Source of the DNA: SMYC01 sp963578475
Lineage (GTDB): Bacteria; Acidobacteriota; Vicinamibacteria; Marinacidobacterales; SMYC01
NCBI GenBank assembly: GCA_963578475.1
Contig: CAUZCL010000009.1
Span: forward strand, 62,001 to 126,000
Direction: 5' to 3'
Length of the DNA: 64,000 nt
Below the pieces are notes generated by a model. That model did not search any database and was not told the origin of the DNA. It saw only the letters and a program-made list of their open reading frames with translations. Both the position numbers and the translations under genes were made by a program. This document shows positions 45,143 to 53,490 of this stretch, one piece after another (the stretch's first letter is position 1; every line of letters begins with the position of its first letter).

Positions 45143-47566
45143 TTAACGACGCAGGATACGCTGATACACGGCCCGAGCGCGATCGATTCCGTCACGATAA
45201 GCTTCTTTTTGGGCCGCCGTGTGCCACCTGTCTCTCGCCTCTACCCGCCGCCAGAGCGCCTCGACGGATTCGAGAAGAAAGCGGGCATCCGCAACCGACG
45301 TAAAAGTCACGCCGTCCCGAACAATATGCACGGCCGAGGTCTGCGCGAACGCGTAGCTATCACCGACGAAACGACTCTGCAGTCCGACCGCACGGGCCGC
45401 AACCCAGCCGCTTCCGGGGATGTCGACCGACGCTTCGAGCTCCCATCGAGGACCGTCGCCGCTCGGCTGCCACGAATGCGCGACTTCCCCGTTGACGATC
45501 ACGTCGACGCGCTCGATAGGTGAAATCGACGCAAGCTCTATCTCGACGTGAAACGATTTCGCGTCTCCCGCTCCCACAACTATCTCGTCACCCGGCTGCT
45601 TCCCGTCGACGGTCAGGAAGAGAAGCGGTCCGCTCGTCCCAAACGTACGGCCAGCCGCCACCGCGTCGAGCCAGGACACGAACGTGAGCGGTCCCTCGAC
45701 CTGCGCGTAGGTTCGCGCTGTCCCGCCCGAAGGGTCGTACCAGACGTCGGAGAAGTTGTCGGTGCCGCCGGTGGCCGCCAGACGAAAGCCGCAATTGAGA
45801 AACTTGTAATAAACACTCGTGGAGTCTTCTTCTAGAGACGCGATCGAGACTACGTCGTAGAAATCTCCCTTGCCGAGAGCTACGTGAACGGGGATGTCCG
45901 CGGTCGCCGCATCTTCCGGGGTCTCAACACGCTGATTGTACGGATGAACGAAGCCCGCAATGCCTGATTGCGCGTGCACGCCGTCGATGTGTCGAATCTT
46001 GAGAACGTCGGGTGCATAGGGTGTGTTCGCCGCGCCGCCGAGCAGAGGCATAATGAACGCGTTTACGCCGATGAGCGCGACATGCCCGAAGGAGCCGCGA
46101 AATTCCTGCGAGTAGCGCAAAATGTAATCGTCGCTCGATAGGCGATAAGGATCGCCGGTAAGGTCGCTCCATCGCCCCATGAGCTTCGTGCCATCCATGT
46201 GGATGAGCGCGTTCGTAACGTGCAAGTCATCGGCAACGACTTGATGGAAGAAACCTTCCTGCGTCAGCCCGAACCGCCCTTCGTGAAGATCGTGCGTGTG
46301 CATGTCTCCGGAGAACCAGCCGTCGCTGGGCGCGTCGATAATCCGCGTGAGCTGAAGCTCGACTTCGACGACGCCGCCCTCGGGCACGTCAACGCTCGCC
46401 CGCGCCGGAAGATATTCGAAGCCCCGCATCGCTTCGACGACCGTGCTCCCTGCCGGCACCTCCACATCGAAAGAGCCGCTCGAGTGCTGAAAGTGCGTCC
46501 TCGTCGCCGGCACCATCCGATGAAAACCGCCATCTTCCGTATAGCCGCGCCCGTCGCTTCCAACGACCATGAGCCGCGCGGGAACGACGTCGCCGTGGGG
46601 GCCGCGCACGACACCACGCGCGCGTCCGGTTGCAAAGCGGGGCTTACGCGAATCAATACGGACAGCTTTCCAAGCACCTCTAGCCCCGCCCGCGGCAGAC
46701 AGCGTATAGAGCGTCGTCGGCCCGCGGTGGTTGGACACGAAGGCGATCATGGAGCCATCCGGGCTCACAGCCGGGTCGAATTCGTCGAGCGCATCCTCGG
46801 TGAGGCGCACACGATTGCCGCCCGTCGCCGGAACGACAGCGATATCGTTCGAGCCCGCCGCATCGGTGGAATAGGTCAGCGAGCTTCCGTCGGGTGACCA
46901 TTCAGGCTTGGCTCGATAGCTCGTCTCTTCGTAGTGCACCAGCATCGGCTCGCCCGAAGGCAGCGGCAGGACCCATATGCCGCCCGACCCGCTTCGTCCA
47001 GAGACGGGCGACACATAGGCGAGCTTCGTTCCATCGGGTGAGACAGCCGGCTGAAAGTCGTTGCGACGCGTCGCTACGACCACGGTCTGGGTGCGGGTCT
47101 CGAGATCCAGCCGATAGATGTCCAGGTTGCCGCTCCGGCGGCTCGCGAAATACAAGCTCTCGCCGTCCGGACTCCAGCTAGGCTCGATGTCGACTTCGGG
47201 ATCGTCGGTAAGACGCTCGACAATGCCACCTGCCGCATCGACGATACCGATGTCCAGATTTCCGTCGACGTCCATCGTGAGCGCGACCTGCGTTCCGTCC
47301 GGGCTGAAGCGCGGCTCCGAATGATACGCGGGCCCTTGTGTCAGAGCGACCGCGTCCCCGCCTTCGACGGGCACTTTCCAGATGTCTCCGCGCATCGCGA
47401 AGACGAGGAACTGGCCGTCGGGGCTAAACGCCGGGTCGAGCGGACCCGTCGAAATCGCTGGCAAGAGATGAAACTCGACGCGGGTCTGGGCTGCGAGCAT
47501 GCTGCTCGCAGACACGGCGAGCGCAACAACACAAGCCGTGCGAGCCCACAAGAAGTTGCGGATCAT
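45143..47566 (-). CDS. TolB-propeller / CehA-McbA family metallohydrolase fusion
   Basis: 807 residues. Signal peptide ends near MLAAQT. Residues about 30-320 are TolB/WD40 repeats (LDPAFSPDGQFLVFAM, EPRFSPDGTQVALTM, EPSWSPDGESLYFAS). Residues about 415-690 are a PHP-like hydrolase: DGWFSGDMHTHDLHEGRFG, DLHVTNALIHMDGT, GIAGFVHPYN, RLAATGGTDNFSD. CehA and McbA are carbaryl hydrolases, but most members have no known substrate. Periplasmic. It heads an apparent operon with the RraA-like gene. Confidence 0.85.
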   Translation of the reverse strand: MIRNFLWARTACVVALAVSASSMLAAQTRVEFHLLPAISTGPLDPAFSPDGQFLVFAMRGDIWKVPVEGGDAVALTQGPAYHSEPRFSPDGTQVALTMDVDGNLDIGIVDAAGGIVERLTDDPEVDIEPSWSPDGESLYFASRRSGNLDIYRLDLETRTQTVVVATRRNDFQPAVSPDGTKLAYVSPVSGRSGSGGIWVLPLPSGEPMLVHYEETSYRAKPEWSPDGSSLTYSTDAAGSNDIAVVPATGGNRVRLTEDALDEFDPAVSPDGSMIAFVSNHRGPTTLYTLSAAGGARGAWKAVRIDSRKPRFATGRARGVVRGPHGDVVPARLMVVGSDGRGYTEDGGFHRMVPATRTHFQHSSGSFDVEVPAGSTVVEAMRGFEYLPARASVDVPEGGVVEVELQLTRIIDAPSDGWFSGDMHTHDLHEGRFGLTQEGFFHQVVADDLHVTNALIHMDGTKLMGRWSDLTGDPYRLSSDDYILRYSQEFRGSFGHVALIGVNAFIMPLLGGAANTPYAPDVLKIRHIDGVHAQSGIAGFVHPYNQRVETPEDAATADIPVHVALGKGDFYDVVSIASLEEDSTSVYYKFLNCGFRLAATGGTDNFSDVWYDPSGGTARTYAQVEGPLTFVSWLDAVAAGRTFGTSGPLLFLTVDGKQPGDEIVVGAGDAKSFHVEIELASISPIERVDVIVNGEVAHSWQPSGDGPRWELEASVDIPGSGWVAARAVGLQSRFVGDSYAFAQTSAVHIVRDGVTFTSVADARFLLESVEALWRRVEARDRWHTAAQKEAYRDGIDRARAVYQRILRR

Positions 47567-47671
47567 CAGTCGCTCCTGTTCTCGAGCTTCTGCCGACCTG
47601 CGGCAGAAAACGCCCTATTCTGGCACGGGGGGGCACTTATTTGCGCCTTTCCCCATGTTGCCGGTGTATAA

Positions 47672-47845
47672 AGGGCCCCGGAGGTTTCACTCGACGGTGT
47701 CGAGGAGCCGACGGAGCTCTACGATTTGCTAGACAACCCGGCCGAAAGCATCGACGTCGCCTCCGAACATCCCGACATCGTGCGCGAGATGCTTCTTCTC
47801 TTCTCGAGCGCGCGCGTCGAATCTGAGCTTTTCCCGTTGAGTTAG
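47672..47845 (+). pseudogene. Sulfatase C-terminal fragment
   Basis: Open from 47672 with no start codon. EEPTELYDLLDNPAESIDVA and SEHPDIVREMLLLF are the typical closing segment of type I sulfatases (LYDLxxDPxExxNLA), ending at TAG 47843-47845. The catalytic Cys/Ser region is absent. An isolated 3' remnant. Confidence 0.75.
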
Positions 47846-47931
47846 CACTGGTGCTTGAACACCCACCGCCAGCGGGCAGCTAGTCTAGTTATTCTATTCT
47901 TGGGGATCGGATGGAAACGGCCGGTGAGAAG

Positions 47932-48300
47932 TTAGAACCCTCTTTTCCTGCCCCGAATGTTCCGGCGGCTGCCTTTCGGCTTACCACCGCCCCCGCGCGG
48001 TCCGTGAGGCGCCGACGGGCCGCCGCCATCGGAAAATCCGGGCGGACGACGCTGTCTTTCCTCAGCCGCGCTGACACGAAGATTCCTTCCGGAGAGCTCG
48101 TAGCCGTCGTAACGCTCGATGGCTTGTTCAGCGGAGTTTTGCTCCGTGAACTCGACGAATGCGAAGCCTCGGGGGCGACCTGTAATTCGGTCGGTGGGAA
48201 CGAAGATCTCTACGATCTCGCCAATTTCGGAGAATATCGTCTCGAGCTCGCCCCTCGTTATGTCATAACTCATATTTCCAACGAACACTTTGCTAGTAAT
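47932..48300 (-). CDS. RRM-domain RNA-binding protein, apparent AUU start
   Basis: About 122 residues. The RRM has RNP2 VFVGNMSYD and RNP1 RPRGFAFVEF, then a Gly/Arg-rich tail (GPRGGGGKPKGSRRNIRG). Relatives begin MxxKVFVGN. Here the matching codon is ATT at 48298-48300, six bases after a perfect GGAGG (48307-48311, minus strand). The nearest GTG (48288) would be 18 bases away and would cut into the first strand. Such proteins resemble cold-induced RNA chaperones of cyanobacteria. An AUU start, as in infC, could allow IF3-dependent control; an ATG-to-ATT base error is the alternative. Confidence 0.82.
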   Translation of the reverse strand: MTSKVFVGNMSYDITRGELETIFSEIGEIVEIFVPTDRITGRPRGFAFVEFTEQNSAEQAIERYDGYELSGRNLRVSAAEERQRRPPGFSDGGGPSAPHGPRGGGGKPKGSRRNIRGRKRGF

Positions 48301-48341
48301 GATGAACCTCCTAATTCACTTATTGTACACACTTTCTCGAA

Positions 48342-48940
48342 TCAACGTAGCAAGGCGTCCCGAGCAAGCGCCCCGTCCGGAAGCCGCAGCTCGATGAGAC
48401 CCGTGGCCGCCGCCGTCGACGTATTTGCGAGGCGAAGCTCGGTGGCGAATCCCGCGTCGTTTACAACGTAAGCGAAGTTTGCACCTGTAGTTAGCGCTGG
48501 TAGCTCGACACCGATCGCCTCGCCACGCAGATTCACCGTGGTCTGGCGGGCCGTCACGCTCACGGCAACGTCGCTCTCGATTTCCAGAATTCCACGCACT
48601 CCGTCTCCAAAACCTTCACCGATGCTCACGCTCAGCTGTTGGCCGGGCATGACGGTTCGCTCGAAGCTTCGCTCTTCGACACCAATGCGGATATGGGCCG
48701 CGCTCAGACTGCGTTCGTAACGTGCACACTCGTGTCGATATCACCGTGACGGATGAGTGTTTTCTCCGCGTTCACCGCAAAGCGCACGGTGCGGCCGAGG
48801 CTAGCTGAAACGACACTTTCGCTCGTCCACATATCGCCGGCGCGGTGGCGGACGAGCGCGGCCACCATGGGCGCGTCGTTGCCCTCCGCGTGCACGACCG
48901 CATAACCGGACTCGGCAAGCCGATACGCCTTCGCGACGGA
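48342..48940 (-). pseudogene. Secreted repeat-protein fragment, frameshifted
   Basis: Two frames: SGYAVVHAEGNDAPMVAALV, DMWTSESVVSASLGRTVRF, then after a shift near 48715 SAAHIRIGVEERSFERTVMP, VRGILEIESDVAVSVTARQ, and ATELRLANTSTAAATGLIEL. This resembles C-terminal beta-sandwich domains of exported acidobacterial proteins. The upstream end is fused to a kinase fragment near 48940. Confidence 0.5.
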
Positions 48941-48941
48941 A

Positions 48942-49507
48942 ACGGTCGACGGCCTCCGGTTCGAGCCCCACGCTCGCCTGAAGAATTTTCACTGCAACTT
49001 CGTTCTCAAGATCGATATGTCTTGCTTTGTAGACGGTGCCGAAGGCGCCCGCACCGAGTCGCTCCTGGAGAACGTATCTCCCGGCGATAGTTGTGCCCGG
49101 CCCCGCATCCGCGTCGGTCCCCTCCGCTTGCGCCGCATTTTTCTGACGAAGCTGGGGCTCGACGCGCGCCAAGGCCATGGGGAATTTGATCGGCTTGGTG
49201 ACGCAGTCGTTGGCGCCGCATTCGAGAGCTTCCACAACGCTTTCGGGGCTGTCATTGGCCGTACCTCATTCTTCTCGACATCATGATGCCGGGGATGAGT
49301 GGTATCGAGGTGCTCCGAGAGTTGCGTGTGAAATACTCGACACGTGACCTACCGGTCATCATGTGTCGAACTGCCCCGCTTCGACCATCGCCAACGCATC
49401 CGGCCCGTTCTCGGCGGTCTCGACGTCATAACCTTGCGGATCAGACGCTGGGACAACATGTCCCGGTTGCCTTCGTTGTCATCGACAACGAGCAGTTGCG
49501 ACTTCAT
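48942..49507 (-). pseudogene. Response regulator / serine-threonine kinase hybrid with internal inversion and truncated kinase
   Basis: ATG 49507 opens MKSQLLVVDDNEGNRDMLSQ with the acidic DD pocket. One missing G near 49432-49433 shifts the frame. The segment that should follow (phosphoacceptor LLDIMMPGMSG to LPVIM) is encoded on the opposite strand at 49265-49363. The receiver domain then resumes as ANDSPESVVEALECGANDCV and TKPIKFP. A linker leads to a kinase lobe start IAGRYVLQERLGAGAFGTVY with VAVKILQ, cut off after VDRFRREG at about 48942. Intact relatives carry a receiver, a kinase domain and a C-terminal part. Not functional as read. Confidence 0.78.
49262..49364. other. Micro-inversion inside the receiver domain
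   Basis: The plus strand of 49265-49363 encodes LILLDIMMPGMSGIEV, LRELRVKYSTRD and LPVIM, while both flanks (GPDALAMVEAGQFD on the right, TANDSPESVV on the left) read on the minus strand. Re-inverting about 100 bp restores a normal receiver domain apart from a few border bases. No matching inverted repeats are evident at the borders; GTAC at 49261-49264 is self-complementary. Confidence 0.8.
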
Positions 49508-49800
49508 GTGATTCGGCTCTCCGAGCTCCCGTCGAAGAAGCGGCGAAATCGCCCCTCTGAACAAACGTTTACTTAATTTTGCCTATACAGTTATTAGACG
49601 GGAGCAGCCGCCGGCTTGTCAAGACACCGCGGCGCGTTCGGGCCTCTTCGCGAGCACTTCAGATAGGATAGTCACAGATTTTTCACAACCCTCGTCGCAG
49701 GCGCCGAAGCCAAGACGAAAATGGGCTGGAAAGCCGAAGCAATCCCCCGGCGCGAGCCCGTGTTGCAATTGTGCCAGGGAGCCGTCAGGATGCCGACATT
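49508..49800. other. Non-coding region before the amidase gene
   Basis: No gene found. AT-rich around 49560-49600. The last 30 bases could serve as an N-terminal extension of the amidase from GTG/ATG 49771, but the signal peptide fits the start at 49801. Confidence 0.4.
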
Positions 49801-51396
49801 ATGAGATCGTTTGTACGGAGTCTTTCAGTGTCCTTGCTCGTCTTTCAGGCCCTCGCCACGCTCGGATCGGCCGAGACCTTCGAGCTGACCACCGCCAGCA
49901 TCGCCGAGATCAACGCCGCGTTCGAAGCCGGCACGCTCACCTCGGAAAAGCTCGTCGAGCTTTGCCTCGCCCGTATCGCGGCCTATGACGCGAAGGGCCC
50001 AAAGCTCAACGCCGTCATAGCACTCCACCCCGGAGCCCTCGCCACCGCGCGGGCTCTCGACGAGGAGCGGCGAACGAGCGGCCCGCGCTCCCCCCTCCAC
50101 GGCATCCCCGTCGTTTTGAAGGACAACTACGACACCTTCGACCTTCCCACAACGGCAGGATCCTTCATGCTCCAAGACTCGATCCCTCCAGACGACGCTT
50201 TCGTGGTCAAGAAGCTACGCGACGCCGGCGCCATCATCCTCGCCAAGCTCAACATGAGCGAGTTCGCCTCCGGCGCCACGATGAGCTCCCTGATCGGACC
50301 GATGCTGAACCCGCACAACCTCGCCCGCTCACCCTCCGGCTCGTCCGGTGGAACCGGCGTGGCCATCGCCGCCGCCTATGCACCGCTAGGACTCGGAACC
50401 GACACCGGCGGCTCGGTCCGCGGCCCCTCCGCGGCGAACGGCATCGTCGGGCTCAAGACGACCCACGGCCTCGTCAGCCGCGACGGCATCGTTCCCTTGG
50501 GGCTGAGCTTCGATACCGCCGGCCCCATGGCCAAAAACGTCTACGATGTTGCCGTGGCGCTCGGCATCATGGCCGGCCTCGACCCAGCCGACGACTCGAC
50601 CCGCAAGGGCGAAGGCAAGCGTGAGACCGACTACACCCAATACCTCGACGCCGAAGCTTTGAATGGCGCCCGCATCGGCATCGCCCGCGACTTCATGGAA
50701 CAAGACCCTGACGTCGATTGGGTCATCGAAACCTCGCTCGAAGCCATGCGCGACGCGGGTGCTGAGATCGTCGACGTGGAGTTCCCGAAGTGGCTGCTCG
50801 AATCGAGAGGCGACCTCTACTGGGCGATCCGCCGGCGAGAGTTCCGCGCCGACATCCCGACCTACCTCGCAACCCTCGGCGAGGGCTACCCGAAAAACGT
50901 CGCCGATCTCGTAAGACGCTCGATGACGCTGACCGCCCCCACGAGCGAAGGATTCGTCCCCAATCCAGCCCGGTGGAGCCTCTTCAAGAAAGAGGAGGAA
51001 AGCGGTACGCTCGAAGACTACGAATACCTCGCCGTACGCGACCATGGGTTGGCGTTGATTCGAGCCGTCGTCGAGGGGATGATGCGCGAAGAGCAGCTCG
51101 ACGCCATCGTGTATCCCACGGCACCGCGCCGTCCGCCCCGCTCGGATGCGGACCCGGACCCGCTGGCCGACCTGTTCGCCTCGGCCACGAACATCGCGAA
51201 CCTCACCGGCTTTCCCGACCTCATCGTACCCGCCGGCTTCACCGGCCACGGGCTTCCCGTGACCCTCTCGTTCCTGGGCGTAGCGTTCAGCGAGCCGCGC
51301 ATCTTAGCGCTCGGATACGCTTTCGAGCAGAAGACCCGAGCCCGCCGCCTTCCGGTCCACACGCCCGCGCTGGCTGGCGAGAAGGTGGAGTACTGA
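49801..51396 (+). CDS. Secreted amidase (amidase-signature family)
   Basis: 531 residues with a signal peptide (LSVSLLVFQALATLGSA). The catalytic triad is visible: K107 in PVVLKDNYD, cis-Ser S181 in SPSGSSGGTG, nucleophile S205 in TDTGGSVRGPS. It hydrolyses a carboxamide in the periplasm. The signature subgroup with a leader includes aryl acylamidase-like and peptide amidase-like enzymes; substrate unknown. Frame intact and length normal. Confidence 0.9.
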   Translation: MRSFVRSLSVSLLVFQALATLGSAETFELTTASIAEINAAFEAGTLTSEKLVELCLARIAAYDAKGPKLNAVIALHPGALATARALDEERRTSGPRSPLHGIPVVLKDNYDTFDLPTTAGSFMLQDSIPPDDAFVVKKLRDAGAIILAKLNMSEFASGATMSSLIGPMLNPHNLARSPSGSSGGTGVAIAAAYAPLGLGTDTGGSVRGPSAANGIVGLKTTHGLVSRDGIVPLGLSFDTAGPMAKNVYDVAVALGIMAGLDPADDSTRKGEGKRETDYTQYLDAEALNGARIGIARDFMEQDPDVDWVIETSLEAMRDAGAEIVDVEFPKWLLESRGDLYWAIRRREFRADIPTYLATLGEGYPKNVADLVRRSMTLTAPTSEGFVPNPARWSLFKKEEESGTLEDYEYLAVRDHGLALIRAVVEGMMREEQLDAIVYPTAPRRPPRSDADPDPLADLFASATNIANLTGFPDLIVPAGFTGHGLPVTLSFLGVAFSEPRILALGYAFEQKTRARRLPVHTPALAGEKVEY

Positions 51397-51450
51397 TCGC
51401 TGTTTGGCGCCGGCCCTTATTTGGTGCCATAGAACCACGGAGGTCCAGAT

Positions 51451-51738
51451 ATGAAGCTCGAGGAAGATATCAAGCCGGTCACGTATCTGAGGAACAATGC
51501 CTCGAAGCTCATTCGCTCAGTTTCGTTGCGAGGCCGCACGGTGACGATCACGCAAAACGGCGAAGCGAAAGCAGTTCTGATGGACGTGGCAACCTACGAC
51601 CGCTTCAAGCAGGCGGTAATCTTGATGAAGCTCATAGCGAAGGGAGAGGCGGACGTCACAGCGAAGCGGACCCGCTCCGAGAAGGAAGCCTTCGCGCGCG
51701 CCGAACGAGCCATCAAGCGTGCTTCACAGGATGGCTAG
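51451..51738 (+). CDS. Phd/YefM-type antitoxin
   Basis: 95 residues after a GGAGG ribosome site. VTYLRNNASKLIRSVSLRGR then VTITQNGEAKAVLMDVATYD is the YefM/Phd DNA-binding domain; the C-terminal charged tail would bind a RelE/ParE toxin. The toxin frame overlaps its stop by 8 bases but is truncated, so the antitoxin is now an orphan. Confidence 0.85.
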   Translation: MKLEEDIKPVTYLRNNASKLIRSVSLRGRTVTITQNGEAKAVLMDVATYDRFKQAVILMKLIAKGEADVTAKRTRSEKEAFARAERAIKRASQDG

Positions 51739-51763
51739 TCGGTTCTACCAAGTCATCCGGACC
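51731..51763 (+). pseudogene. RelE/ParE toxin start, truncated
   Basis: ATG 51731 reads MASRFYQVIRT, the usual opening of this toxin family, inside the antitoxin stop. After 11 codons the sequence is unrelated. The rest of the toxin is missing. Confidence 0.6.
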
Positions 51764-51938
51764 CTTGATGCAGCGCCTTCTCCGCTGAGCTTTCTCACCC
51801 CGCCGCTGAGTAGTCACGCCGGAGGGCGCGCCCAACTTGGTCCAGACCAAGTTCCTCTCGAAATCTGGCAACTAACCTACGCAAAAGGCCTGTATCGGCG
51901 TGCTCGCGGCTCGAACCCGCATCTGCTAGCCTGGACTC
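51764..51938. other. Junction region without a gene
   Basis: No coding similarity seen. The GGCTCGAACCC at about 51909-51919 recalls a tRNA T-loop but no acceptor or anticodon stem can be formed around it. Confidence 0.4.
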
Positions 51939-52736
51939 ATGCACGTGGTAGCGGTGATGCGATGGGGCCCACCACTCGAGGACGAGCTTCCCGAGCTGGC
52001 GGCGCGGATCGGCGTGGTGGCTTACGATCTGCGCCTGCGGCTCGCCGGTGGGTTGCCGGCTTTTTTCGCACGGGTGAAGGACGGGACCGAGGCCGCGGTG
52101 CTCGTCGAGTTTCTCCGGGCACGCGGGCACGGCGCGGTCGCCTGTGATGCTGCCGCGGTCCCAGACCCAGAAGATCAGCTCGTGCCCGTCGACTTCGAGC
52201 TGTCGGCGACGGCGCTTCGCGGCGTCTGCACACGAGGTCGTCGCTTCGAGCTTCCCGTTGCCACGATCTCGGCGCTCCTGCACGTCGCGTGCGTTACCGG
52301 CGCGGAACAAACGGTGACGACGAAGGAGAAAAAATTATCGCTCGGGCGGGCCGTGGCCACGGGAGGGATGATGATGCGCAAGAAAGTCGACCGAGTCACC
52401 AAGACCGCGACCGAGGATCAGGAGCGGATGATTTACATGTTCTACGGCTCAGACACAGCACCTTGTGTCTGGAAGGAGCTGACGTTGCGCTGGGAGGGCC
52501 TGGGCAACGAGCGCCAGTTGACCACGACGGAGAATTTCAGAACGCTCGCGGCGAAGCTGCGAACGCTGGCTCCCGAAGCTTTCCACGACGAACGCCTGTT
52601 GAAGAACAAGCGACGAGCGGACATCTCGATGTTCGCCGGCAGGGGAAAGGAACGCCGCCTTCAAACCACAAACGCCGGGGAAAACGATCTCGCGGCTTTT
52701 CTGCTCGTCCGAGGCCACGTCGAAGGGCAACTCTAA
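51939..52736 (+). CDS. Uncharacterised 265-residue protein
   Basis: Conserved-looking but not recognised. N-terminal half is alpha/beta (ELAARIGVVAYDLRLRLAGG, LVEFLRARGHGAVACDAAAV), the middle has KEKKLSLGRAVATGGMMMRK, and the C-terminal half is charged, with LQTTNAGENDLAAFLLVRG. No signal peptide or membrane helix, so probably cytosolic. Frame intact. Followed by a kinase promoter. Confidence 0.6.
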   Translation: MHVVAVMRWGPPLEDELPELAARIGVVAYDLRLRLAGGLPAFFARVKDGTEAAVLVEFLRARGHGAVACDAAAVPDPEDQLVPVDFELSATALRGVCTRGRRFELPVATISALLHVACVTGAEQTVTTKEKKLSLGRAVATGGMMMRKKVDRVTKTATEDQERMIYMFYGSDTAPCVWKELTLRWEGLGNERQLTTTENFRTLAAKLRTLAPEAFHDERLLKNKRRADISMFAGRGKERRLQTTNAGENDLAAFLLVRGHVEGQL

Positions 52737-52768
52737 GCTCTTGGACAAGGCGAACCTGCAGTACCCAA

Positions 52769-52797
52769 TTGCCTTTGGCCCCGCGGGGCCCTAACAT
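52769..52797 (+). promoter_or_regulatory. Kinase-type promoter (copy with palindromic spacer)
   Basis: TTGCCT (52769-52774), 17-base spacer, TAACAT (52792-52797), ATG 10 nt later. The spacer contains the perfect palindrome GGCCCCGCGGGGCC. Same architecture as copies at 54605, 55563 and 57430. Confidence 0.7.
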
Positions 52798-52807
52798 AGT
52801 CGACGCG

Positions 52808-53490
52808 ATGTCACTCGCAAGCGGTCACAAGCTCAGACACTACGAGATCCTCGAGCTCATAGGCAAAGGCGGGATGGGCGAGGTCTATCGGGCAAAGGAC
52901 ACCAAGCTTGGGCGGGACGTAGCCATCAAGGTTTTTCCCTAAGGGCTCGCTCAGAACAAAGAGCGCCTCGCCCGATTCAACCGAGAGACGAAGGTCCTCG
53001 CGTCGCTGAACCATCCTGGGATTGCTTCGATCTACGGGCTCGAGGAGTCTGAGGGCACGCACTACCTGATCCTCGAGCTGGTGCCGGGGGAGACGTTGGC
53101 AGCACGGCTTGCCCGTGGACCCATCCCCGTTGAAGAGGCTCGCCGGATCGCCGTCCAGGTCGCTGAGGCGCTCGAGGAAGCCAACGAACGAGGGATTGTT
53201 CACCGCGATCTCAAGCCCGCGAACATCATCCTCACGCCGGACGACAAGGTGAAGGTGCTGGACTTCGGCCTCGCGAAGGCGTTCGCCGAGGAGACACCGG
53301 AAGCCGATAGTTCGATGTCACCTACACTCACCCGGGATGCAACGCGCGTCGGGGTGATTCTCGGCACGGCGGCGTACATGAGCCCGGAGCAGGCGAAAGG
53401 CAAGCAGGTAGACAAGAGAACCGACATCTGGGCCTTCGGCGCCGTGCTCTACGAGATGCTCACCGGTACCAAGGCGTTTCCTGGCGATGA
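52808..53490 (+). pseudogene. Serine/threonine protein kinase with in-frame stop, truncated
   Basis: ATG 52808: KLRHYEILELIGKGGMGEVY, catalytic Lys in VAIKVFP, then TAA at 52940-52942 where relatives have a Glu codon (IKVLPEGLA). The frame continues intact: RFNRETKVLASLNHPGIASI, HRDLKPANIIL, DFGLAKAF, AAYMSPEQAKGK, TDIWAFGAVLYEM. It is lost after AFPGDDV near 53490, where an antisense ATPase remnant begins. The C-lobe end, membrane helix and TolB part are missing. No functional kinase can be made. Confidence 0.85.

Noticed and set aside
51890..51930. A tRNA gene suggested by GGCTCGAACCC
   Set aside because: No acceptor, D or anticodon stem can be built on either strand.
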